From the NCBI RefSeq assembly GCF_913060805.1, contig NZ_CAJXTC010000002.1, positions 124,001 to 188,000 of the forward strand: 64,000 nucleotides of DNA. The letters are read 5' to 3'. Under the pieces are notes generated by a model, which saw nothing but the letters and a program-made list of their open reading frames with translations, was not told the origin of the DNA and made no database searches. Position 1 is the first letter of the stretch; each line of letters begins with the position of its first letter. Shown here in pieces: positions 35,690 through 44,842 of this stretch. The translations under genes and the position numbers were made by a program. The DNA is from an uncultured Draconibacterium sp. (GTDB lineage Bacteria; Bacteroidota; Bacteroidia; Bacteroidales; Prolixibacteraceae).

Positions 35690-37024
35690 ATGAAGCTCAA
35701 ACAGAAATACAACAACTTCCCGTTCAATCCATCAAAAGTGCCGTTCTTCTATGGTTGGGTGATTTTATTTGCCGCCACCATTGGTGTGTTGTGCAGTGCG
35801 CCCGGACAAACAACTGGTGTTTCTACGTTTACCGATTACCTGATCGATAACATTGGCATTAGTCGTGATCAGATCAGTACGGCTTATATGTTTGGCACCA
35901 TCGGAAGTTCGTTTATTCTTACCTATGCAGGTACGCTTTACGATAAATATGGCGCACGCTGGGTTGGAATGGCTGCAGCGTTAACGCTGGGATTTGTTCT
36001 GGTGTTATTCAGCCAGTCCGACCGGATTATAAAAGCCATTGTTCCACAGAATTCCAATATTTTTGTAGGCGTGGCAGTGGCAACGTGTATTGTATTCTTT
36101 TTTATGCTGCGGTTCTCTGGCCAAGGTGTAATTACAATGGTTTCGCGTAATATGCTGATGAAGTGGTTTATTGCCCGCAGGGGCTTGGTAAACGGTATTT
36201 CCTCGGTATTTGTGTCGCTCGGATTTTCAATAGCTCCACTAAGTTTCGATCTGCTGATTGAAGGAACTTCGTGGCGCTGGGCCTGGTTACTTATGGCAAT
36301 GGGAATCGGTGTTGGGTTCTTCCTGTTTGTCTTTATTTTCTTCCGAGATAATCCTGAAGACTGTGACCAAATTCCCGATGGTGAGAAACACGGAAACAAG
36401 GAACATGATGTCATTATAAAACCGTTTAAACAATTCACGCTTAAAGAGGCCCGCAGCGGACTGACTTTTTGGTTGTTTGTATTGCCATCAGCCATTTATG
36501 CTATGTTTATTACGGGGTATGTATTCCACCTGGTTTCGGTTTTTGGCGAGGCTGGAATCGACAAAGAGCACGCGTTATCGGTGTTTATTCCCATATCGAT
36601 GATTTCGGTTGTGCTGGCTTTTATTGGAGGATGGATTAGCGACCGCATAAAACTGCAGTATCTGCTTTACCTGATGCTGGCCGGAATGGTAGTGGCTTTA
36701 GTCGCATTGGCCAATATAAATACCGGATTTTATTACTACGCATTTATAATTGGTAGCGGTATTCCAAGTGGTATGTACAACGTGCTGTTAAGTGTTACCT
36801 GGCCTCGTTTTTATGGCCGCAACCACCTGGGGAAAATCACCGGTTTTGTAATGGCCATCATCGTTTTCTTTAGCGCTTTAGGACCAATCGTATTTAGCTT
36901 GTCGCACTCGCATCTGGGAAGTTATTCGTATGCCATTTATGCCTTGCTCGGAATTATCATGGTAATTGCTGTTCTTAGTTTTAAAGCGCATAATCCGCAG
37001 GATAAATACATGGCTGAATCTTAA
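35690..37024 (+). CDS. MFS transporter (OFA/monocarboxylate-like)
   Basis: This 444-residue protein has about 12 membrane helices. It opens VPFFYGWVILFAATIGVLCSAPGQTTGVSTFTDYL, typical of the OFA or monocarboxylate-type MFS branch. The loop 2-3 motif appears as GTLYDKYGARWVG, and a central cytoplasmic loop lies near residues 220-250. These carriers move small organic anions or related solutes in symport or exchange; the substrate here is unknown. ATG 35690 is used; a GTG three bases upstream is possible. It is alone on its strand and convergent with the radical SAM gene. Confidence 0.88.
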   Translation: MKLKQKYNNFPFNPSKVPFFYGWVILFAATIGVLCSAPGQTTGVSTFTDYLIDNIGISRDQISTAYMFGTIGSSFILTYAGTLYDKYGARWVGMAAALTLGFVLVLFSQSDRIIKAIVPQNSNIFVGVAVATCIVFFFMLRFSGQGVITMVSRNMLMKWFIARRGLVNGISSVFVSLGFSIAPLSFDLLIEGTSWRWAWLLMAMGIGVGFFLFVFIFFRDNPEDCDQIPDGEKHGNKEHDVIIKPFKQFTLKEARSGLTFWLFVLPSAIYAMFITGYVFHLVSVFGEAGIDKEHALSVFIPISMISVVLAFIGGWISDRIKLQYLLYLMLAGMVVALVALANINTGFYYYAFIIGSGIPSGMYNVLLSVTWPRFYGRNHLGKITGFVMAIIVFFSALGPIVFSLSHSHLGSYSYAIYALLGIIMVIAVLSFKAHNPQDKYMAES

Positions 37025-37170
37025 ATATTTACCGCAACTCACAAACTTTCTTTTGAAGACAAATTATTGATAGATAGCTGTTAAGGGTATTTACCTACAG
37101 TAGTTTTTGAAATTATGGAAATAACCATCGATTCTTCATTAAGGTAATTTTAGGGAATCAAAACAATTCA

Positions 37171-38412
37171 TTAGTATTCCCTTAATCCTCGCTCAATATA
37201 TTCCAGTTGCCAAATTCTGAACAGCAACGGATCGTTCGGTATTTCATTAGGTTCGGCCTCCAGCAACCTGTCAATTTTGTCTTTCGTGGCTGTGTCAATT
37301 GCTACTGTATTCATCACCACCTGGCGCGAATAATAGTAGGTTTTGCTCTTTAGCTGAAATTCCTGAACCGCCAATCGATCGGGTTTCACATCAAAAATCC
37401 GTATCGAATCGTAGCCAATTCCTGTACCATCATAACGTCGGATATAGCCGTTTTGCGTGAGCAAATCTTCATCGTCAGCCAATGCGGTGGCTACTTTGTT
37501 GCGAAATCCTGCCTTTTGAAAACGGTTTTTAAAATGGAAAGAACAGTAATTTATACCAATATCTATTGAATGGTCATGAGCATAAGCAATTAACTCCAAT
37601 GCCGCCAGTTCCGACTCTAAAACCACAGGCTGCTCAGCATGAATGTAGGTGTAATTGTGTTTCGACAATTGTTTTACGTTGTGTGGAGTAAGGCGCAACT
37701 GGTGCAAGTTCAGGTTCGATACGCCTGCTTTTACCATTTCGGGTAACATTTTCTTTAAACGCTCTAACTCCTCGGGTACTGACGGAATTTCGATGGTTAT
37801 TACAGGAACAATTCCTTTTGCCGCTGCAATTTTATCCAATCGAAATGCAGTGGCACCTATGTCAAAACGAACCTCGTTAATTCCTGCAGAGGCCAGTTTC
37901 CTGAACTTTTGTGTTTCGGCCAGAATTCCGTTTGTGTACATCCAAACGTAAGTTTCCGGGTTGCATTTCCGTCGCACCTGCTTTAGATAATCAAGTGTGC
38001 GATCGAACTGCAGCAACGGTTCGCCGCCGCTAAAACTCACACCTTTAAACCGAAAATGATTCACGTATTCTGCAAATGCCGATGGATCGGCAAAACTCAG
38101 GTTTTGGGTGGTTGGCAAATGGTCTTCCTGCTGCGATGTGGGGCAGTAAAAACACGAGGCGTTACACTTTCCGGTAATGAACAAACAGCTCCACTGACCA
38201 AGGCCGCAAAGTTTGCACCCGTTTGATATTTGTTTGTAATACGGCTTGGTGCCTTTAAATAAAATATTTTCAGCTTTTTTCAGTAAAGTTACTTTTTTCT
38301 CCTGCGCTTCATGGGCAGAATAACTGTTTAACCAGCTCAGGTTTGTCCACTCCGAAAAAGCAGACTTATTGCTGTTAACCAGCTGATTCAGCCAGTTATA
38401 GTATGTTTTCAT
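37171..38412 (-). CDS. radical SAM protein with an extra N-terminal Cys cluster
   Basis: This 413-residue protein has the radical SAM core motif C83-x3-C87-x2-C90 (CNASCFYC), which holds the 4Fe-4S cluster that cleaves S-adenosylmethionine, and the GGEP motif (VSFSGGEPLLQ). Seventeen residues before the core is a second cluster, C66-x2-C69-x6-C76 (GCKLCGLGQWSC), which might bind another metal centre. The barrel and C-terminal part match no activating-enzyme or methylthiolase subclass that I recognise. The ATG at 38412 (MKTYYNWLNQL) is preferred over an upstream TTG at 38430. Monocistronic, with no obvious substrate peptide gene beside it. Confidence 0.82.
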   Translation of the reverse strand: MKTYYNWLNQLVNSNKSAFSEWTNLSWLNSYSAHEAQEKKVTLLKKAENILFKGTKPYYKQISNGCKLCGLGQWSCLFITGKCNASCFYCPTSQQEDHLPTTQNLSFADPSAFAEYVNHFRFKGVSFSGGEPLLQFDRTLDYLKQVRRKCNPETYVWMYTNGILAETQKFRKLASAGINEVRFDIGATAFRLDKIAAAKGIVPVITIEIPSVPEELERLKKMLPEMVKAGVSNLNLHQLRLTPHNVKQLSKHNYTYIHAEQPVVLESELAALELIAYAHDHSIDIGINYCSFHFKNRFQKAGFRNKVATALADDEDLLTQNGYIRRYDGTGIGYDSIRIFDVKPDRLAVQEFQLKSKTYYYSRQVVMNTVAIDTATKDKIDRLLEAEPNEIPNDPLLFRIWQLEYIERGLREY

Positions 38413-38763
38413 TTCAAAAAGAACGATCAAATAAATAGTTATTGAATTAAAATATGGGGGCGATATGAAATGAAAATTTTATAGCTCGGAAAATATGTAT
38501 AAAAACATGAGCATCTTTTTCCGGTCGCGATTTACCGTTCTGTTCGATTGTATTTTGATGTCTGTTTTCATTTATCCTGATTAGATGCAGTAAAAGTAGA
38601 CAAATTCAAAATAGAAATGTCAACCACAAAAAATATTATTAAGCAGAATTCTAATTTTCCCGAAAAACCTGTCTTCTAAAAATTCTGAATAATCGCATTT
38701 TCATTACTACTTTTCTGCATAAATTTGTTTTATTGTATGATTATTTAAAAATTTTAGAAAGAT
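38413..38763. other. divergent intergenic region
   Basis: No gene is seen in about 350 AT-rich bases. A TAAATTTG box lies at 38720-38727, 37 bases before the M81 ATG, and is its likely promoter. Nothing else stands out. Confidence 0.5.
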
Positions 38764-40320
38764 ATGAGACGAATTCTTTTCGGATTATTGATTGCCGCCA
38801 TGGTTTTTACTGTGGGATGTAAGAAGAAAAAAGAAAACAAACTTCCGCGAGTTGCCATTGCCGGATTGGCCATAGAATCGAGCACCTTTTCGCCTGCACA
38901 ATCGGGCATTGAGGCGTTTCAGGCACGTCGCGGAGATGAGATATTCACCTATTATCCGTTTATGGACGATACGGCAGCTACGCGTAAACGTGCAGAGTGG
39001 TTCCCAACTTTGCGTGGTCATGCACTGCCCGGAGGGATTGTAACCCGCGATGCATACGAAACATTGGTTGGTGAAACGTTGGACCGGTTAAAAGAAAATA
39101 TGCCCTACGATGGCTTGTTTTTTGATATTCACGGGGCAATGAGCGTGGTTGGTTTGGATGATCCGGAAGGCGATTTTCTCGAACGAATTCGTAAAGTAAT
39201 AGGCGACGATGTGCTGATATCGACATCGATGGATTTGCATGGAAATGTAAGCGAACGACTGGCACATTACAGCGATATGATCACTTGTTATCGGATGGCT
39301 CCGCACGAAGATGCTATCGATTCGAAGAAACGTGCCCTGACTAATCTTCTCGACCGTTTGGAGAGCGGTTTAGGCAAACCAAAATATAAAGCCTGGATTC
39401 CGGTTCCTATTTTATTGCCCGGCGAAAAGACAAGTACCCGCATAGAACCGGGAAAAAGCTTATATGCAAAAGTTGCCCCGGCAGCAGCGCGCGAAGGCGT
39501 TATTGATGCAGCGATATGGGTTGGCTACGCATGGGCCGACGAGCCTCGCAACCGTGCGGTGGTTATGGCTTACGGCGACGACGAAGAAGCTGTAACAAAA
39601 TCAGCAGAAGAACTGGCTCAAGCCTTTTGGGATGTTCGCAACCAGTTTGAATTTGTAGCTCCGGTGGCTTCGTTGGACGAATGTTTGGACCGCGCAATTG
39701 CTTTCAAAGAAAAACCATTTATCATCAGCGATATGGGCGACAATCCAACGGCTGGAGGTGCCGGCGATGTTACCTGGACATTGAACGAAATCCTTCAACG
39801 GAAAGAATTCAAAAAGAAAAACGGACCATCGCTAATATATGCCTCTATCCCCGGACCGGATCTTGTTGCCAAAGCTGTTGAAGCCGGTATTGGCGAAACA
39901 GTTACCGGTATGGTTGGCGCCGAAGTTGATGACCGTTATTGCGGCCCCATTGAATTAACAGGCAGGGTAGAAGCCATTAAAGAGGGCGATCGTTATGCTG
40001 AAACCGAAGTGGTAATTAATGTGGGCAGTGTTGATGTGATCGTGACCAAAAAGCGGAAACCCTATCACCACGAAACTGATTTTACTGATTTGAGTTTGTA
40101 TCCACGCGAATCGGATATTGTAGTTGTAAAAATTGGTTACCTGGTTCCGGAGCTATACAATATGCGAGCCGGTTGGTTAATGGCACTAACTCCGGGTGGT
40201 GTTGATCAGGATTTGGAACGACTGGGTTACAAACGTATTCATCGTCCGATGTTCCCCTTGGATAAGGACATGGCCGATCCGGATCTCTCGGCACGGCTGA
40301 TTCCACTGGCTGATGAGTAA
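38764..40320 (+). CDS. M81 family (MlrC-like) metallopeptidase, lipoprotein
   Basis: This 518-residue lipoprotein has a signal ending at C19 (MVFTVGC) followed by a Lys-rich stretch. It matches M81/DUF1485, the family of MlrC, the microcystin-degradation protein: VAIAGLAIESSTFSPAQSG near the start, DGLFFDIHGAM at about residue 116, STSMDLHGNVSERL, and the C-terminal ISDMGDNPTAGGAGDVTW followed by SIPGPDLVAKAVEAG. The Asp/His residues in DIHG and DLHGN are the likely metal ligands. Substrates in non-MlrC members are unknown. It has its own promoter and terminator, so it is not in an operon with the next lipoprotein. Confidence 0.88.
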   Translation: MRRILFGLLIAAMVFTVGCKKKKENKLPRVAIAGLAIESSTFSPAQSGIEAFQARRGDEIFTYYPFMDDTAATRKRAEWFPTLRGHALPGGIVTRDAYETLVGETLDRLKENMPYDGLFFDIHGAMSVVGLDDPEGDFLERIRKVIGDDVLISTSMDLHGNVSERLAHYSDMITCYRMAPHEDAIDSKKRALTNLLDRLESGLGKPKYKAWIPVPILLPGEKTSTRIEPGKSLYAKVAPAAAREGVIDAAIWVGYAWADEPRNRAVVMAYGDDEEAVTKSAEELAQAFWDVRNQFEFVAPVASLDECLDRAIAFKEKPFIISDMGDNPTAGGAGDVTWTLNEILQRKEFKKKNGPSLIYASIPGPDLVAKAVEAGIGETVTGMVGAEVDDRYCGPIELTGRVEAIKEGDRYAETEVVINVGSVDVIVTKKRKPYHHETDFTDLSLYPRESDIVVVKIGYLVPELYNMRAGWLMALTPGGVDQDLERLGYKRIHRPMFPLDKDMADPDLSARLIPLADE

Positions 40321-40325
40321 AAATC

Positions 40326-40369
40326 AATAAAGGCGTTTGTAACATTTGGTGCAAGCGCCTTTATTTTTA
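40326..40369 (+). terminator. terminator of the M81 gene
   Basis: A 10-bp stem AATAAAGGCG (40326-40335) with CGCCTTTATT (40356-40365), extended by TTG/CAA inside, followed by TTTTAA. Confidence 0.8.
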
Positions 40370-40447
40370 AAACTAATTGTCAATCGCTATTCTGCTAACG
40401 ATTTTTTCTTTAGTTTTAAGAACCAATAATAATCTAAACCAATACCC

Positions 40448-41911
40448 ATGAGAAAGTTATTTTTCCCTGTAATTATCTTAATCTTTTTTACCGCTTGCCA
40501 AACCAAAGTTCCGGTGGGAGAGTGGCAAACCCTATTTGATGGCGAAACTCTGGATGGCTGGAAAAAAGCCGGCGAAAACCCTGAAAGTATTAGCGTTGAA
40601 GATGGTATGATAAAATGTGCAGGAGAGCGTTCGCACCTGTTTTACAACGGTGATTTTAAAAACTTTGAATTTGAAGCAGAAATAAAAGCGCAGGAACATT
40701 CAAATTCGGGCGTATTTATCCATACCGAATATCAGGAAGAAGGTTGGCCGTCAAAAGGTTACGAAATACAGGTAAATAATTCCTACCGCGGTTCGGTGGA
40801 ATATCCTGAGCGCCGAAAAACCGGAAGCATTTACAATGTGCGCAACGTTTATTATCCGCTGGCCGAAGATAACGAGTGGTTTACAATGCGCATTAAAGTA
40901 GTGGAAAACGTTGTAAAGGTTTTTGTCAACGATGTTAAAGTGAACGAATATATCGAGCCTGAAAATCCGTGGCGATGGAATGGTGGCGAAAACACCAAAT
41001 TAAGCCACGGAACATTTGCTTTGCAGGCTCATGATTCTGGGAGCACAACTTATTACCGAAATATCCGTGTAAAAGCACTTCCTGAAGCAGAACCGACACC
41101 AGCAGAAGTAGATAAGGATTGGGATACAAAAGTTACCAAATTAATGTACGCCGGTTTCCCGTTGGTGGATTATCACGTGCATTTAAAGGGTGGTTTAACG
41201 CTTGATGATCTGGTGGAGAATTCGCAACGTTTGGGAATAAATTACGGAGTTGCACCCAACTGTGGCCTGTATTTTCCGGTTACTGACGATGAATCGTTGT
41301 ACGCATATATGGAAGAAGTAAAAGGCAGCCCAACTTATAAAGGAATGCAAGCTGAAGGCCGCGAGTGGGTGACACTGTTTTCGCCGGAAGCTGTGGCTAA
41401 ATTCGACTATGTATTTACCGATGCCATGACTTTTACGGATAAAAAAGGCCGCCGAAACCGTATCTGGATTCCGGAAGAAGTTTGGGTAGACGAAAAGCAA
41501 CAGTTTATGGACGACCTCGTGGAAAAAATTGAAGCTATTTTCTCGCAAGAGCCAGTTGATATATACGTAAATCCAACAGTATTGCCGGATGAATTGATGC
41601 CGGAATACGAACAACTATGGACAAAAGAGCGCATGGAACGTGTAGTAAAAGTTCTGGCTGATAACGGAATTGCATTGGAAATAAATGCCCGTTATAAAAC
41701 ACCAAATGCCGAGATGATAAAAATGGCTAAAGAAGCAGGGATTAAGTTCTCTTTCGGAACGAATAATGTCACTAAAAACCTTGGAGAGCTGGAATATTGC
41801 CTTCAAATGTTAGAGGAGTGTGAATTAACGCCAAACGATATGTTTGAACCCAAACCGGATGCTGAAAAACCGGTAAACGTTAAAGGTTTACCCGATAAAA
41901 TTACAGGATAA
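40448..41911 (+). CDS. DUF1080-PHP-like fusion lipoprotein
   Basis: This 487-residue lipoprotein (signal ending at C17, FFTAC) fuses two parts. Residues about 22-212 are a DUF1080 (3-keto-disaccharide hydrolase/LamG-like) sandwich: GEWQTLFDGETLDGWKKAG, FEFEAEIKAQEHSNSGVFIH, TGSIYNVRNVYYPLAEDNEWFTMRIKV. Residues about 230-480 look like a PHP-type metal-dependent hydrolase, starting LVDYHVHLKGG (D241, H243, H245) and later SFGTNNVTKN. DUF1080 proteins act on or bind glycans, and PHP domains hydrolyse phosphoesters or related bonds. Both normally occur as separate proteins. The fusion is confirmed by one uninterrupted frame. Periplasmic; the substrate is unknown. Confidence 0.8.
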   Translation: MRKLFFPVIILIFFTACQTKVPVGEWQTLFDGETLDGWKKAGENPESISVEDGMIKCAGERSHLFYNGDFKNFEFEAEIKAQEHSNSGVFIHTEYQEEGWPSKGYEIQVNNSYRGSVEYPERRKTGSIYNVRNVYYPLAEDNEWFTMRIKVVENVVKVFVNDVKVNEYIEPENPWRWNGGENTKLSHGTFALQAHDSGSTTYYRNIRVKALPEAEPTPAEVDKDWDTKVTKLMYAGFPLVDYHVHLKGGLTLDDLVENSQRLGINYGVAPNCGLYFPVTDDESLYAYMEEVKGSPTYKGMQAEGREWVTLFSPEAVAKFDYVFTDAMTFTDKKGRRNRIWIPEEVWVDEKQQFMDDLVEKIEAIFSQEPVDIYVNPTVLPDELMPEYEQLWTKERMERVVKVLADNGIALEINARYKTPNAEMIKMAKEAGIKFSFGTNNVTKNLGELEYCLQMLEECELTPNDMFEPKPDAEKPVNVKGLPDKITG

Positions 41912-41921
41912 ATCAAAAATG

Positions 41922-41959
41922 AAAAACGGGTAAGACCACATTGATCTTACCCGTTTTTT
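41922..41959. terminator. terminator between DUF1080-PHP and cytidylate-kinase-like genes
   Basis: A perfect 14-bp stem (41922-41935 with 41945-41958, arm AAAAACGGGTAAGA) with T-rich and A-rich flanks serves the two convergent genes. Confidence 0.85.
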
Positions 41960-41977
41960 ATGGGAAATATCTATTGT

Positions 41978-42700
41978 TTAATGAAACTCTATTCTGGGGC
42001 TGAATTCATGCAGAATACCTTTACTCTCAACGGCAAATTCAACGAGGTCAACCGCCTGTTCGTTAGTAAATGATCCGCGGTTTATTGTAAGATCAAAAAA
42101 TTCCTCATGCAGGTTACTTTCTTTTAATGCTTTGCGGAATGCCGCTCGCTCTTTTTCAACCTTTTCGATAAACGAAACTGCTTCATTCCTGTTCAGCCGG
42201 TTATTCGTCATAATCGTGTTGATCCGATAACCCAGCGGAGCCGTTAAACGGATGTGCAACGCATTTTTAATGTCGCTGGCAATAATATGGCTGGCACGTC
42301 CAACAATAATACAATAACCATCAACTGCCAGTGTGCGAACCACTTCTTTTACCGTTTTTATTATCGTCTCTTCACTTTTATAACGCTTCTCACGAAAGGC
42401 TTTTAAAATATCCTCAAAAACATAGCGGTCGGTCTTTTTAAAGGTTTGCCGCACCATTTCCGGATCCAGATCAAGCTCTTTTGCGCTTTCATAAAATATC
42501 TCTTTACTTAATACGCTCCACGAGCCTTTTGCGAGCTTTTTATTGAGTCGTTCGGCAATTAATTTTGCCAAAACAAGACCATTACAGCCCACTTCGCGCG
42601 AGATGGTAATCACCGGTCCTGCATGACTCATCCTGCCCAATTCGTGAGGTCTTTCCTCTTTTAGGCGGCTGTTAAGATAGTTCATCAATGAATTTCCCAT
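41978..42700 (-). CDS. cytidylate kinase-like family protein
   Basis: This protein of about 240 residues starts at MGNSLMNYL. It has the P-loop-like GPVITISREVGCNGLVLAKLIAERL segment, KEIFYESAKELDLDPEMVRQTF, the central CIIVGRASHIIA and the lid-like RLTAPLGYRINTI, as in Cytidylate_kin2 proteins. The glycine-rich loop is atypical: there is no GK(S/T), and the REVGCNG form is usual for this subfamily. It may phosphorylate a nucleotide or another small substrate. An in-frame start 48 bases upstream is not favoured. Divergent from pepP. Confidence 0.82.
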   Translation of the reverse strand: MGNSLMNYLNSRLKEERPHELGRMSHAGPVITISREVGCNGLVLAKLIAERLNKKLAKGSWSVLSKEIFYESAKELDLDPEMVRQTFKKTDRYVFEDILKAFREKRYKSEETIIKTVKEVVRTLAVDGYCIIVGRASHIIASDIKNALHIRLTAPLGYRINTIMTNNRLNRNEAVSFIEKVEKERAAFRKALKESNLHEEFFDLTINRGSFTNEQAVDLVEFAVESKGILHEFSPRIEFH

Positions 42701-42997
42701 AATCTTAAGCTTTGTTGTATTCTGGATTACGCTAATTATGGTAAACATGTTATGTTTTTATCAGTGAATTTAGTGCAAAGCAAAATGGAGTTTTACAACT
42801 TTATTAATTTGAATTTCAATTGTCACTCATTTTAACTGTCAGATAATGAAATGTTTGCCAGACGGTATTTTGCGTTGTGACAAGTATCAGTTCTATTCCG
42901 AACCCGAAAAAGTATCTTTTACTTCTATTAAATTTTTATTCGTTCTAAATAATTTTAGAAATAGTATCTTCGTGAAATTTTTATAAAACTGCACAAT

Positions 42998-44389
42998 ATG
43001 TTTGACAAAAATACTTATACCGATCGTAGAAATAAACTGAAATCCAAAGGCTTAAAAGGTATTGGATTGATTCTTGGAAACGGCGAATCACCAATGAATT
43101 GTCTGGATAATACCTATCATTTTCGCCAGGATAGTTCTTTCCTGTATTTCTTTGGTCTTGATTTTCCCGGGCTGGCCGGAGTAATTGATTTTGAAAGTGG
43201 TGATGAATACATTTTTGGAGATGATGTTGAGATTGATGACATCATTTGGATGGGACCACAGGTTCCGTTAAAAGATAATGCCGCCAAAGTGGGAATTACC
43301 AAAACCGCGCCATTTGCAAAGCTTTTTGATGTGGTTAAAAAAGCGATGGATGTGAACCGTAAAATTCATTTTCTTCCGGCATACCGTGGTGAGAATAAGA
43401 TTTTGCTGGAGAAATTAACCGGTATTTCTTCGTTGTCGGTTCAAAATCATGCTTCGCTGGAGCTTATTAAAGCCATTATTTCCATTCGTGAAATTAAGGA
43501 AGCTCAGGAGGTGGAAGAAATTAAAAAAGCCTGTGCAACCGGCTATCAAATGCACGTAGCGGCAATGCGCATGGCGCAACCCGGAACCTGGGAGCAAAAA
43601 ATTGCCGGAACAATGGAAGGAATTTCATTTGCCGGTGGTGGAATGGCATCATTCCCGATCATCCTTTCGCAAAATGGCGAAACTTTGCACAACCACGATC
43701 ATTCGCAAACGCTTGAAAAAGGCCGTTTAATGTTATGCGATGCCGGTGCAGAATCATTACTTCATTATGCATCCGATTTTACGCGTACTACCCCGGTAGG
43801 TGGCGAATTCACCAGCAAACAACGTGAAATCTACGAGATCGTTTTGGCGGCCAATAATAAGGGAACAGAACTCACCAAACCCGGTGTTACTTATTTATCT
43901 GTTCATTTGGCTGCAGCGGAAGTAATTGCCGGCGGATTAAAAGAATTAGGATTGATAAAAGGCGATGTAAAAGAAGCAGTTGCTGCCGGAGCTCACGCAT
44001 TGTTCTTCCCGCACGGATTGGGACACATGATGGGATTGGATGTGCATGATATGGAAGATCTGGGGCAGATTTATGTGGGTTATGATGATGAAATCAGACC
44101 GGCCGATCAGTTTGGAACAGCAGCTTTACGTTTGGGAAAACGATTGAAACCGGGATTTGTAATCACCAACGAACCGGGCTGTTATTTTATTCCGGCATTG
44201 ATTGACAAATGGCAGGCCGAAGGCATAAACAAAGACTTTATAAACTTTGACAAAGTAAATGAATACCGCGATTTTGGCGGAATTCGCTTAGAGGATGATA
44301 TTTTGGTTACCGAAACAGGTAGCGAAATAATAGGGGAGCGGGTTCCGATTGAACCGGATGAAGTTGAAAAGATCGTTCAACAAGGATAA
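42998..44389 (+). CDS. pepP: aminopeptidase P family (M24B) metallopeptidase
   Basis: This 463-residue protein matches aminopeptidase P, which removes N-terminal residues before Pro. The N-terminal creatinase-like domain (about 1-165) is followed by the pita-bread catalytic domain. The five metal ligands are present: Asp in MLCDAGAE, Asp in ASDFTRT, His in FPHGLGHMMGLDVHD, Glu in TNEPGCYF and Glu in GGIRLEDD. Cytoplasmic, single gene. A TATCTTCG at 42965-42972 is a possible variant -7 box. Length is normal for the Bacteroidota form. Confidence 0.92.
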   Translation: MFDKNTYTDRRNKLKSKGLKGIGLILGNGESPMNCLDNTYHFRQDSSFLYFFGLDFPGLAGVIDFESGDEYIFGDDVEIDDIIWMGPQVPLKDNAAKVGITKTAPFAKLFDVVKKAMDVNRKIHFLPAYRGENKILLEKLTGISSLSVQNHASLELIKAIISIREIKEAQEVEEIKKACATGYQMHVAAMRMAQPGTWEQKIAGTMEGISFAGGGMASFPIILSQNGETLHNHDHSQTLEKGRLMLCDAGAESLLHYASDFTRTTPVGGEFTSKQREIYEIVLAANNKGTELTKPGVTYLSVHLAAAEVIAGGLKELGLIKGDVKEAVAAGAHALFFPHGLGHMMGLDVHDMEDLGQIYVGYDDEIRPADQFGTAALRLGKRLKPGFVITNEPGCYFIPALIDKWQAEGINKDFINFDKVNEYRDFGGIRLEDDILVTETGSEIIGERVPIEPDEVEKIVQQG

Positions 44390-44395
44390 AACGAG

Positions 44396-44429
44396 AAAAG
44401 GCATTCATATTTATGGATGCCTTTTTTTT
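44396..44429. terminator. terminator shared by pepP and the ArsC-like gene
   Basis: AAAAGGCATTCAT-ATTT-ATGGATGCC plus T8: a 12-bp stem with one G-U pair, directly after pepP. It overlaps the end of the convergent ArsC-like frame at 44411. Confidence 0.8.
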
Positions 44430-44797
44430 AATATCCGGTGGTAGAAATAATCCATTTCCGATAACAGCTCGTCGCGCACGGCACAACATCTTTCCCGAAT
44501 TTCCTCCTGCGATTTGGCACCTTTGTACGGACTTTTAAAACCCAAATGCAGCTTCCTTTTATAATTTACTTTCGGAATCTTTAACTCCTCAGTAGTTCCT
44601 TCGCCCACAGTTATCAGGTAATCAAAATCCATGTCGGCATATTCTGAAAAACTATGAGGCACACTTTGTTCCAGATTAATGCCTGCTTCGCCCATCACTT
44701 CCATTGCAATTGAGCTTACATGATCAACAGGATCTAATCCAGCAGAGTATATTCGGATATTGTCATCGTTATAGTTTCGAAGTATCGCTTCGGCCAT
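44411..44797 (-). CDS. LMW-phosphatase/ArsC-like protein, probably damaged at the N-terminus
   Basis: From the only usable ATG (44797) the frame gives 128 residues (MAEAILRNYNDDNIRIYSAG...), which lack the family's first strand and catalytic loop. These are present upstream in the same frame: 44836-44798 encodes ILFLSNRNSCRSQ, clearly homologous to the ILFLCTGNSCRSQ start of arsenate reductases and small tyrosine phosphatases. There is no ATG, GTG or TTG before them; an ATA stands at 44842 and an out-of-frame ATG at 44847. The nucleophile Cys of the C-x5-R loop is also replaced by Ser. The downstream Asp loop and RERCCAVRDELL remain. It is either a non-catalytic homologue or a decaying gene. 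Confidence 0.65.
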   Translation of the reverse strand: MAEAILRNYNDDNIRIYSAGLDPVDHVSSIAMEVMGEAGINLEQSVPHSFSEYADMDFDYLITVGEGTTEELKIPKVNYKRKLHLGFKSPYKGAKSQEEIRERCCAVRDELLSEMDYFYHRILKKRHP

Positions 44798-44842
44798 TTG
44801 GCTTCTGCACGAGTTTCTGTTGCTTAAGAATAAAATGCTTAT

